Origin: an uncultured Mycoplasmatota bacterium
GTDB taxonomy: Bacteria; Bacillota_I; Bacilli_A; RF39; UBA660
Length of the DNA: 48,795 bases
Direction of reading: 5' to 3'
NCBI GenBank assembly: GCA_947576095.1
Contig: CANPPW010000010.1
Coordinates: forward strand, 1 to 48,795
Position 1 is the first letter of the stretch; each line of letters opens with the position of its first letter. The translations under genes were made by a program, and so were the position numbers. The notes below the pieces were generated by a model, which was not told the DNA's origin, did no database searches, and saw nothing but the letters and a program-made list of their open reading frames with translations. Below are positions 29,949 to 36,871 of the stretch, piece by piece.

Positions 29949-30232
29949 AAAAATATTAAAGAGGACCGAAAAAAGACTGAAATTCAGTCTTTTTTGTGGA
30001 AGAACTTCCATCTATATATAAACGCTATCACGTAGCGTGCTCATAAACAAAAATTTTAGGTGAATTTAAAAATCTGATGGTCTATTTTCAGTATATCCAT
30101 TTTAAGTAAATTATATACTTCTTTTTTTATTTTCTATACTAGTATGATCTATAAATAATATATGATACATATACTTTTTTTGTGTATAGAAAATGTACTA
30201 TGAAAATTTATTATCTAAAAGGATACAACGCT
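29949..30232. other. Convergent intergenic gap with a terminator and an 11-bp inverted repeat
   Basis: This 284-base gap lies between the DUF6512 gene and comEC. It starts with a strong terminator (29969-29995). Two small palindromes follow (29997-30010 region and CGCTA/TAGCG near 30025-30040). A perfect 11-bp inverted repeat ATTTTCTATAC / GTATAGAAAAT lies at 30129-30139 and 30184-30194, with 44 bases between. I see no gene. Confidence 0.6.
29969..29995 (+). terminator. Terminator of the DUF6512-like gene
   Basis: The stem A6GACTGA/TCAGTCT6 with a 3-nt loop ends in a T run on the plus strand. Confidence 0.85.
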
Positions 30233-31051
30233 CTATGACACACAAGTTTCAATTTCAAAATGATTGTTTTTAATTTTAAATAAAATACTCCCATCAATAT
30301 CAGTTCTATAAATAACAGAAGAAGCTAAATTTTTTAATATTTCTTTACTGGGGTGCCCATATCGATTCTTTTTACCTACTGATATAACTGAATACTTAGG
30401 ATTTATAATATCAATAAATTTTTTACTAGAACTAGTTTTGCTTCCATGATGCCCTGTTTTGAAAAAATCAATATCATTTAAATGGTATTCTAAAATAAGA
30501 TTTTCTTCGACTTCAATTCCAGCATCTCCCATAAACAAAAACTTATGATGGTCTAAAGTAAAATAAATAACACTAGAATTATCATTTTCATTATCATAAA
30601 TCTTTGTATTTAAAAAATAAAATTCGTTATTATTAATATTCAATTTCTCTATCCCCTTATAATACTCTATATTCTTTTCATCTAATACTTTAATAAGTTC
30701 TCTTTCTAAATCATTATATTCTCCTCCATTGAATATGACTTTACCAATTTTAAAATGTTTCACCAAATCAATCGCTTCACCCATATGATCTACATCTCCA
30801 TGTGTAAGTATTAATGCATGTAAAAAACGAATTCCACGACTTTTTAAATATGGAAGAATAGTATTTTCTGATAACTTACCCTTATTATATAAATTTCCTC
30901 CTGTATCTATCAAAATATTTTCACCACTTTTAAGCTCTAATAAAATACAATCTCCCTGACCTACATCTATCACAGTAACAGTAGAATACCTCCTAAAATA
31001 GGGACTCATATATAATAAAAAAAGAAGAAAAAGCAAAAATAAAATATACAT
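30233..31051 (-). CDS. comEC: ComEC C-terminal part: metallo-beta-lactamase domain (split frame)
   Basis: The 272 residues correspond to the C-terminal end of ComEC. A hydrophobic stretch is followed by VTVIDVGQGDCILLEL, LIDTGG, the metal motif LTHGDVDHMGEA, FLFMGDAG, TGHHGSKTS and a late SVGKKNRYGHPS. This domain is thought to degrade the non-transported DNA strand. In most bacteria it is fused to the ComEC channel. Here it sits in the -1 frame relative to the upstream channel frame and overlaps it by 46 bases. The ATG at 31051 has no ribosome site. An A7 run forming A AAA AAA in the channel frame lies exactly at the junction, so the part is probably reached by slippage, or the break is an indel. 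Confidence 0.88.
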   Translation of the reverse strand: MYILFLLFLLFLLYMSPYFRRYSTVTVIDVGQGDCILLELKSGENILIDTGGNLYNKGKLSENTILPYLKSRGIRFLHALILTHGDVDHMGEAIDLVKHFKIGKVIFNGGEYNDLERELIKVLDEKNIEYYKGIEKLNINNNEFYFLNTKIYDNENDNSSVIYFTLDHHKFLFMGDAGIEVEENLILEYHLNDIDFFKTGHHGSKTSSSKKFIDIINPKYSVISVGKKNRYGHPSKEILKNLASSVIYRTDIDGSILFKIKNNHFEIETCVS

Positions 31052-32268
31052 TTTTTTAAAGAATAAACAAATAAAAATAAAGATACATAATAAAGAATAT
31101 ACATGATAATAGGCATTTTAGGAAAAATAACACAAGTATTTATCGATGAACATATTTGAATACAAAATTCTAAAAAAGAAACAATAACATCATAAATACC
31201 CTGAAAATTTGGAAAAAGAAAAACGAAAAAAGTGAAAGGAAAAATAACAGCAGAAATAAGAGGAATAAAAACAAGATTATATAAAATAGAGAGTATATTA
31301 AAACTATAGAAAGATGATAGTAAAATAGGAATACTCGCTAAAAACGAAACAAATGAAGAAATTAAAATTCTGAAAAAACCTTCCTTTTTTATTTTTGTAC
31401 ATAGTAAAAGAAAAAAAGAAACGATAAAACTAAAGAGAAAACCTAGATGATATATATAAAATGGATTGTAAAATAAGAAAAGACACACTAAAAATAAAAG
31501 TATTTTTACCTCGGATAATGACCATCTAAACTTTTGATTCATAACATTCAATATAAAAAACAAAGTCGCTCTTAAAACAGAAGGAGAAAATCCTGTTAAA
31601 AAAGTATAAAAACAAAGAAATACTATACATAGAAAAATATTTAAATTTTTATAAGGAATAAAAGATAGCATTTTCATAATCATAATAGATAAAAATGAGA
31701 GATGCATACCTGAAATCGCAAATGCATGGCTTATCCCTATCATTTGTACTCCCTTTTTAATATCCACTTTTAAATAATTGGTATCACCTAATAAAAATGC
31801 ATATATATAATCTTTTCCTTTTATAGAATCAATTCTATCTATCATTTGATTTTTAATCTGATAATACCAAGTTTCATTTTTATTTAAAAAATCTATTTTC
31901 GATGCTTTCATAATATATTCTATATGATTGCTTTTTAAATACTTTCTATAATTAAAAATATTAAAATTCGTATTTATAGATGGTGTTTGAAGTATTCCTT
32001 CTACAATAATAGTATCTCCCAGTTGGTATTTTTCCTTTCTATCATGATATGAATAAAAGATGCGAATTCTCTTTTTAGCAATTCCATCTATTATTAGTTG
32101 CCCTTTTTCTCTATAAATATTTTGAATTTTAACTTTAAGAATTACATTTTTCTCTATATTTTTTTGTTTATGAAACAAATAAAAATGAAAATGACAGTAT
32201 AAAATTACCCCTATAAAAAGGAAAAGTAAAAATAAATTAGACTGTAATATATTCTTTAATTTTATCAA
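31006..32268 (-). CDS. comEC: ComEC N-terminal part: OB-fold and competence channel domain (split frame)
   Basis: This is the DNA-uptake channel domain of ComEC. It has N-terminal helices, an OB-like domain (about 45-130), then the competence domain with LLGDTNYLK, GISHAFAISGMHLSFL and LTGFSPSVLRATLFF, followed by about six more helices. It ends at a TGA (31008-31006), 15 codons after an A7 run. A -1 shift at the run would continue directly into the metallo-beta-lactamase part to give a protein of about 690 aa, the usual ComEC size. The frame could start at a TTG at 32283, but GGAG nine bases before the TTG at 32268 is the better site. The start lies inside comEA. Confidence 0.88.
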   Translation of the reverse strand: MIKLKNILQSNLFLLFLFIGVILYCHFHFYLFHKQKNIEKNVILKVKIQNIYREKGQLIIDGIAKKRIRIFYSYHDRKEKYQLGDTIIVEGILQTPSINTNFNIFNYRKYLKSNHIEYIMKASKIDFLNKNETWYYQIKNQMIDRIDSIKGKDYIYAFLLGDTNYLKVDIKKGVQMIGISHAFAISGMHLSFLSIMIMKMLSFIPYKNLNIFLCIVFLCFYTFLTGFSPSVLRATLFFILNVMNQKFRWSLSEVKILLFLVCLFLFYNPFYIYHLGFLFSFIVSFFLLLCTKIKKEGFFRILISSFVSFLASIPILLSSFYSFNILSILYNLVFIPLISAVIFPFTFFVFLFPNFQGIYDVIVSFLEFCIQICSSINTCVIFPKMPIIMYILYYVSLFLFVYSLKKCIFYFCFFFFFYYI

Positions 32269-32893
32269 AAATAGAATCTCCAATTCCTTTTATTTTTTTT
32301 ATATCCTCTATTTTTGTAAATGGTGTTTTTTCTCGGTATTGCACAATAAGTTCTGCTTTTGACTCTCCAATTCCTGGCAAGGTTAATAACTCTTTTTTAG
32401 AAGCGGTATTGATATTGATAGAAGATGCCTCTTCTTGTTTATCCTGCTTATTGGTTATTTTATTATCTGTAATACAACCATCATTTTTAATATTGGGACA
32501 AATACATTCTTTATCTATATAACGAATTGATACATTTCCACTTACAAATGATTGTATCTCTGCTTTTGTATAAATAATTAAAACCATTTCATCCTTAAGC
32601 GTTTTACTTAAATTCAAATAATTAGTATCTGCATCCTCTCTAAGTCCTCCACTTTGTAAAATCGCATCTCTTACTCTGCTGCCACTTTTTAACGTATAAA
32701 CACCAGGAGCCTGTACAGCCCCTTTTACATCAATGGTAATTTCTGAAACTTGATTTTCCTTCACCACTTCTATACCCTTTGGTGATTTTTCCATTTCTTC
32801 TATCTCAATTCTTTCCCTTTTGTATGTGAAAAAAACTCCTATAGATATAATACAAGTCACAACAAAAATATATTTTAATATGTTCTTTTTCAT
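32237..32893 (-). CDS. comEA: Competence protein ComEA (DNA receptor)
   Basis: An N-terminal membrane helix (about 7-23) anchors a SLBB domain (IDVKGAVQAPGVYTLKSG, residues about 54-71, to about 115). A linker holds a CICPNIKNDGC segment, and a C-terminal helix-hairpin-helix domain has ININTASKKELLTLPGIG and IKKIKGIGDSIFDKI. ComEA binds incoming double-stranded DNA at the cell surface and passes it to ComEC. AGGTGATGGT precedes the ATG. The end overlaps comEC, so both are co-translated. The Cys pair in the linker is not typical. Confidence 0.93.
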   Translation of the reverse strand: MKKNILKYIFVVTCIISIGVFFTYKRERIEIEEMEKSPKGIEVVKENQVSEITIDVKGAVQAPGVYTLKSGSRVRDAILQSGGLREDADTNYLNLSKTLKDEMVLIIYTKAEIQSFVSGNVSIRYIDKECICPNIKNDGCITDNKITNKQDKQEEASSININTASKKELLTLPGIGESKAELIVQYREKTPFTKIEDIKKIKGIGDSIFDKIKEYITV

Positions 32894-32960
32894 ACCATCA
32901 CCTATACATATAATAAAATAGATTACCTGGTATTTCCTTCATCATAAAATATTTTGAATA

Positions 32961-32992
32961 AAAAAATTATTGGTTATATGATTCCAATAATT
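32961..32992 (-). terminator. Terminator after the unknown gene at 33003
   Basis: A 9-bp perfect stem (32965-32973 and 32984-32992) with a T run on the minus strand lies just past the stop. Confidence 0.75.
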
Positions 32993-33002
32993 CATAATTA
33001 TT

Positions 33003-33428
33003 TTAATGCTTCTTTTTATCAAAAATAGTTTTTATTAATTTTTTAATACCTTTTTCTTGTACAATCTCAGTAGATATATTTTCCATCTCTGGTAATTCCA
33101 TTTTTATATGTCCTTGTTTAAAAAATAAAATATCCCTCAGAGAACACAACTTAAAATCAAGTAATTCACATTGAAATACTAAATCCATATTTCTGTTTCT
33201 TTCCTTTAATGACATGGAATTAAATTTTTGTGCAATTCTATTTTTTTCTTCTGCAATACTTTGACCTAATGCAATAGTTTCTTCCTCTGATAAATCTTTA
33301 ACTTCATTATAATCAATCATCCAATCAATACCCTTAAAATATTCAATTTCTAAAGGTGCATCAAACTTCACAAATTCATATTTATTACTATTATTAATAA
33401 TAACAACACCACTACCAAAAACTTTCAT
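33003..33428 (-). CDS. Unknown protein downstream of a prepilin gene
   Basis: About 141 residues from the ATG at 33428; the frame continues to a TTG at 33452, with an in-frame stop three codons before it. No ribosome site is seen before either start. The sequence begins MKVFGSGVVIINNSNKYEFVKFD, a possible beta-rich start, then is helical and highly charged, with several Cys (CELLDFKLC) and a basic end. I do not recognise a family. It follows the prepilin gene in the same direction (about 100 bases) and has a strong terminator. It may be an independent gene or an N-terminally broken one. Confidence 0.5.
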   Translation of the reverse strand: MKVFGSGVVIINNSNKYEFVKFDAPLEIEYFKGIDWMIDYNEVKDLSEEETIALGQSIAEEKNRIAQKFNSMSLKERNRNMDLVFQCELLDFKLCSLRDILFFKQGHIKMELPEMENISTEIVQEKGIKKLIKTIFDKKKH

Positions 33429-33531
33429 AAATATAGATGCTGGTATTGGCAAATCAGTTTACAAAAAAGTATAATAATATCTTACAGATATCTATTACAC
33501 TTAATACTTTAATAACTCTTTCTAATAGGTA

Positions 33532-33918
33532 TTAAGAACTACTACAAATTGATTTTTCAGTATCAAAATCATAATGATAATTCTCTCTAGATTCAACAGT
33601 AATTTTAACAGTTCTCTCTAAAGAGATATTTTCATCGTTTAATTGATTGATCAAAGTATCTTGCAGAAGTCCTTCATGTACAAGTTCCTTCAGAGAAATA
33701 CAATAAACATTCTCCACAATCGTTGGATAACGATTCTTATACCTACGAATATATGTCTCTGTTGCACTATAAATAAGTTGTTTCTGTGAATCAGATAAAC
33801 TACTTCTTATTTTTTGCATTTTTGTTACCATAGGAGTTATTGCTACAATCATAATAATAGCTAAAACAGCCAAAACAGCTAATAATTCAACCAATGTAAA
33901 AGCTTTATTTTTTTTCAT
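33532..33918 (-). CDS. Type IV prepilin-like protein
   Basis: The 128-residue protein has a class III signal: a short basic leader (MKKNKA), cleavage before Phe, then FTLVELLAVLAVLAIIMIVAI with the conserved Glu5 of the mature protein. It continues as a helix into a small C-terminal domain with two Cys (one in VYCISL, one near the end). The residue before the cut is Ala rather than Gly. The window's prepilin peptidase would process it and GspE/GspF would assemble it. AAAGGA and GAGG lie before the ATG at 33918; the frame extends to a GTG at 33936. It follows ftsW by 57 bases. Confidence 0.88.
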   Translation of the reverse strand: MKKNKAFTLVELLAVLAVLAIIMIVAITPMVTKMQKIRSSLSDSQKQLIYSATETYIRRYKNRYPTIVENVYCISLKELVHEGLLQDTLINQLNDENISLERTVKITVESRENYHYDFDTEKSICSSS

Positions 33919-33975
33919 ATGCCTCAGTCCTTTCACTTCTTTTTAAACTATAATATTTAGTTATTACAAAAATTA

Positions 33976-35130
33976 TTATATCTTAATCTTTTCATTTTTC
34001 GTCTCAAAATGAACCCTCTGTACTAGTGCAAGTGAACAAATAAAGGAAATAGTAAAAGATCCACCATAAGATAAGAATGGTAATGGAACACCTGTTAATG
34101 GAAGAAGGCCAAAAAGACCGCCTAGATTAACTAAAATATGTAAAAACATATATGTTCCAACACCTAAGCAAATATACCTCCCAAGAATTGTCGTTGCCTT
34201 TGATGAAATCCATAAAATCCTATATAAAATAATAACATAAATAAAAAGTAAAATACAACTAAAAATAAGACCATATTCTTCCATAATAATTGCGAAAACA
34301 GAGTCTGTATGTGGTTCTGGAATATAGGAATACTTTTGCTTACTTTTACCAATTCCAAGACCAAAAAGGCCCCCATCATTAATCGCAATCATTCCATTAC
34401 AAACTTGATATCCACCATTTTCATAATTGCTACATGGATTAAAAAAATTAAAACGATCTAACTGTTCTTCTGTAAATAATTTATGCCCTGTAAGTAATAA
34501 TCCCATACAACCAATCATACAAATGATAAACATAAAAACAATAGTTCTAAATTTATCTATTTTTAAAATAGGACTTGTCAAAAAAAGTACACCAAAAGTT
34601 CCAAGTAAAATAAATGCAGTTCCTAAATCTTTTTGTAAAATAACAATAAAAGGAAACAAACACCCAACCACCAATATTAAAGAAATAATATTATAATGAT
34701 TCAAGTTTTTAGTTCTTAAGAATTTATAAAATTTATCAAATAAAACCGATATACACACAATCATCACAGGCTTTGCAAACTCACTGGGCTGAAAAGTTAT
34801 CCCAGCAAGCTGAATCCAGTTTTTAGACCCTCTATGTAAATCCCCACTATAAGTAAGATAAGCTAGTACAGATAAAATAAAAAAATACGATGGAATACAC
34901 CATTTATCATATTTCTTAGTAGGAACATTTAAAATAATAAGAGCTCCAAAAAAAGCAACCAATAGCATTTTTCCTTGTTTATAAAAATAATGATATAACG
35001 CTACATCCTGACTTACAGCTTCTCTACTAGACGCTGTTACAATATTTAAAAGACCATAACCAATCATAAAAATTGTAAAAACTAATAATGGTTTATCCAT
35101 ACCTCTAATTAAATTTTTTATTTTCTTCAT
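33976..35130 (-). CDS. SEDS-family peptidoglycan glycosyltransferase FtsW/RodA
   Basis: A ten-helix SEDS protein (about 384 aa) that polymerises lipid II. Hallmarks are the GSKNWIQLAGITFQPSEFAKP segment (about 105-125), the DLGTAFILLGTFG region, and GVPLPFLSYGGSFTISF near the C-terminus. GxPLPFxSYGGS occurs in both FtsW and RodA, so the subfamily is left open; the DGGLFGLGIGKSKQKYSYIPEPHTDSVF loop region looks FtsW-like. AGGATGTGA, eight bases before the ATG at 35130, matches the anti-Shine-Dalgarno well. The upstream GTG at 35142 lies inside it. Confidence 0.92.
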   Translation of the reverse strand: MKKIKNLIRGMDKPLLVFTIFMIGYGLLNIVTASSREAVSQDVALYHYFYKQGKMLLVAFFGALIILNVPTKKYDKWCIPSYFFILSVLAYLTYSGDLHRGSKNWIQLAGITFQPSEFAKPVMIVCISVLFDKFYKFLRTKNLNHYNIISLILVVGCLFPFIVILQKDLGTAFILLGTFGVLFLTSPILKIDKFRTIVFMFIICMIGCMGLLLTGHKLFTEEQLDRFNFFNPCSNYENGGYQVCNGMIAINDGGLFGLGIGKSKQKYSYIPEPHTDSVFAIIMEEYGLIFSCILLFIYVIILYRILWISSKATTILGRYICLGVGTYMFLHILVNLGGLFGLLPLTGVPLPFLSYGGSFTISFICSLALVQRVHFETKNEKIKI

Positions 35131-35259
35131 TAATAGTTTCACATCCTATCATATTTATCATACCATATATTAGTAGTATTTTAAATAAAAAATAGATTGT
35201 ATGATTAAAAAGTTTTGTAAAGATTAGGTTTTTGTATAACCAAAAAGACATTACTTACG

Positions 35260-35272
35260 TACAATATATTAG
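35260..35272 (+). promoter_or_regulatory. 13-base element upstream of the yjcZ-like gene (also upstream of yqfQ-like)
   Basis: TACAATATATTAG at 35260-35272 is identical to 25422-25434, in both cases 15-18 bases before the start codon. No sigma-A -35 box is correctly spaced. CGTACAATA here and CATACAATA at 25420 resemble the -10 of mother-cell sigma factors (CATAnnnTA / CATACAnT). Function is inferred. Confidence 0.4.
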
Positions 35273-35289
35273 CTAAAGGAGGTATTGAT

Positions 35290-35448
35290 ATGTATTACTA
35301 CGGCGGATATCAAGGATATGGCTGCGGAAACCCTTGTTGTGGTCAAGGTGGCGGATATGGATACGGTGGTGCTGGATATGGTGCTGCTATCATATTAGTA
35401 TTATTTATTTTACTCGTTATCATCATTGGTGCAAGAGCTTGGAACTAA
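35290..35448 (+). CDS. YjcZ-family small Gly/Tyr-rich membrane protein
   Basis: A 52-residue protein. The first 30 residues are Tyr, Gly and Cys rich (MYYYGGYQGYGCG, then CC and repeated GGYGYGG). A single hydrophobic helix AAIILVLFILLVIIIGARAW follows, about residues 32-51. This is the pattern of the YjcZ family, short proteins found in Bacilli, several of them sporulation-associated in Bacillus. The role is unknown. AAAGGAGG lies seven bases before the ATG and a terminator follows at once. Confidence 0.8.
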   Translation: MYYYGGYQGYGCGNPCCGQGGGYGYGGAGYGAAIILVLFILLVIIIGARAWN

Positions 35449-35449
35449 A

Positions 35450-35476
35450 AAAAGTCCTGATTCATTCAGGTCTTTT
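35450..35476. terminator. Bidirectional terminator after the yjcZ-like gene
   Basis: CCTGA/TCAGG core (35456-35460 and 35466-35470) with flanking AG/CT pairs and A/T tracts. It serves the convergent yjcZ-like and M15 peptidase genes. Confidence 0.7.
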
Positions 35477-35486
35477 TTTCATAAAA

Positions 35487-36179
35487 TTATATTTTCTTTT
35501 CAAAATGTTGATAGTCTTTATTTTGGGTCCAATCCCCTCCCCAAGTAAAACCGTGTTTTATAAAAAGTTTATAAGCAAGATCATCATGATCAATCATATG
35601 TTTCTTTGTAACTGAGCGATCTTTATACAAAGCAGCTTCCCTAGGTACAAAAGAACCGTTTTCAAAAACTTGAGGATTATAAAGAGGATTGATATCTATA
35701 GCAAGTCCCTCTGCATGCATAGAAAGTTTATTTTTTGAAGCAATATATCTAAAATTAAATGCAGAAGTATTATTATTTTGCATAGAAATAGTATCATCGC
35801 CCATATAATCATCAATGAGTTGTATTCTTTCAATAGGATATTTTGCATCATAAAGATTGGAAAAAATTTCAAGCAAGTCATCTGCAATATGCATATTACA
35901 AATGATTTCGCCTACTTTATGTTGTCCATTAAAATCAATATAACTAACCTTTAAATATCGCAATTCTTTTAAATCTTTTGTACAAAATCCCTTCTTGCAA
36001 GAATATTTTTCTATCCTTCTAATAATAGAATCATCCAATTCTTTTTTTTCAAAAATAGAAGGATTTATATTTTCTTTCAATATTTTTCTCCCTTTCTTAG
36101 AATTTTTATTTTGAATACCAATATAAAAACAAACAAGTAAGAGGACTATAATACCTAAAAAATATATACTTCTTTTCAT
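35487..36179 (-). CDS. Membrane-anchored M15-family peptidoglycan peptidase (VanY/CwlK-like)
   Basis: An N-terminal helix (about 4-21) anchors an extracellular M15 zinc peptidase. Metal and catalytic motifs are SMHAEGLAIDINPL (His and Asp ligands, about 149-162), DHDD and GGDWTQNKDYQHFE near the C-terminus (final His ligand). The GGDW...DYQHFE form is typical of the M15C subgroup (L-Ala-D-Glu endopeptidases such as CwlK) rather than D,D-carboxypeptidases, so endopeptidase is likelier. GGAGGGGAG places the start at the ATG at 36179 rather than 36194. Confidence 0.85.
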   Translation of the reverse strand: MKRSIYFLGIIVLLLVCFYIGIQNKNSKKGRKILKENINPSIFEKKELDDSIIRRIEKYSCKKGFCTKDLKELRYLKVSYIDFNGQHKVGEIICNMHIADDLLEIFSNLYDAKYPIERIQLIDDYMGDDTISMQNNNTSAFNFRYIASKNKLSMHAEGLAIDINPLYNPQVFENGSFVPREAALYKDRSVTKKHMIDHDDLAYKLFIKHGFTWGGDWTQNKDYQHFEKKI

Positions 36180-36251
36180 TGATCTCCCCTCCATTTATCT
36201 TATACATTTTTTTCTATTGTAGCACATTTTTCTCTTTAAAATATTTTGTTC

Positions 36252-36280
36252 TTGCCAAAAAGCAAGAAAATGAGTAAAAT
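36252..36280 (+). promoter_or_regulatory. Sigma-A-type promoter for def
   Basis: TTGCCA (36252-36257) and TAAAAT (36275-36280) are 17 bases apart, about 22 bases before the start codon. A 7-bp palindrome TTCTTGC/GCAAGAA (36249-36255 and 36262-36268) overlaps the -35 box and could be an operator. Confidence 0.6.
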
Positions 36281-36301
36281 GGTAATTATGTGGGTGGTAA
36301 A

Positions 36302-36850
36302 ATGTTTAAAAAATTAGATATATTAGATGAAAAAGACAAAAGGCTACGCCTAAAAAGTAAAAAAGTAGAGTTCCCTCTAACTCAGGAGGATAAAAAGCTT
36401 ATCCAGCATATTATTGATGAACTTACTTATAGTCAAATTCCTGAATATGCTGAAAAATATGATTTAAGACCTGGGATGGGACTTGCTTTCCCTCAGCTTG
36501 GACTTTTAAAGAGAATTATTGTCATTGTACATGAGGTAGAAGAAGGCCTATTTGATAATTATGTATTTATTAATCCAGAAATTATCAGTTCCTCAGAAGA
36601 AATGATCGCAGCAGAATCTGGTGAAGGATGTCTTTCGGTAAATCGAGAAGTGGAAGGACATGTGAAAAGACATGCGAGAGTAACTGTGACTGGCTATGAT
36701 GAAAAAGGCAATCAAATTCAATGTCGTGCAAGAGAAGATCTAGCTTTAGCTTTCCAACATGAAATAGATCACTTAGAAGGTATTTTATTTTACGATCGAA
36801 TTGATCCTAAAAAACCTTTTTATACAGAACAAGAGATGAGACTTATTTAA
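36302..36850 (+). CDS. def: Peptide deformylase
   Basis: Removes the formyl group from new proteins. The three metalloprotease motifs are present: GMGLAFPQLG (motif 1, about residues 59-68), EGCLSVNRE (Cys metal ligand), and QHEIDHLEGILFYDRI (two His ligands and catalytic Glu). At 182 aa with extra N-terminal residues it is a type 2 deformylase as in Gram-positives. Usual motif 1 is GxGLAAPQ; here the second Ala is Phe. The frame extends to a GTG at 36290, but GGTGG places translation at the ATG at 36302. Confidence 0.95.
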   Translation: MFKKLDILDEKDKRLRLKSKKVEFPLTQEDKKLIQHIIDELTYSQIPEYAEKYDLRPGMGLAFPQLGLLKRIIVIVHEVEEGLFDNYVFINPEIISSSEEMIAAESGEGCLSVNREVEGHVKRHARVTVTGYDEKGNQIQCRAREDLALAFQHEIDHLEGILFYDRIDPKKPFYTEQEMRLI

Positions 36851-36864
36851 AGCTCATCTCTTTT
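36831..36864 (+). terminator. Terminator at the end of def
   Basis: GAGATGAG/CTCATCTC (36833-36840 and 36853-36860) followed by T4 on the plus strand. It lies between convergent def and the ABC-F gene. Confidence 0.7.
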
Positions 36865-36871
36865 CTAATAT

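Noticed and set aside
30233-31051. Treating the metallo-beta-lactamase frame as a stand-alone hydrolase
   Set aside because: Its order right after the ComEC channel, the DVGQGD start and the missing ribosome site show it is the ComEC C-terminal domain.
31006-31051. Termination-reinitiation at the comEC frame overlap
   Set aside because: The upstream stop lies 45 bases beyond the downstream ATG and there is no Shine-Dalgarno, so simple coupling is unlikely.
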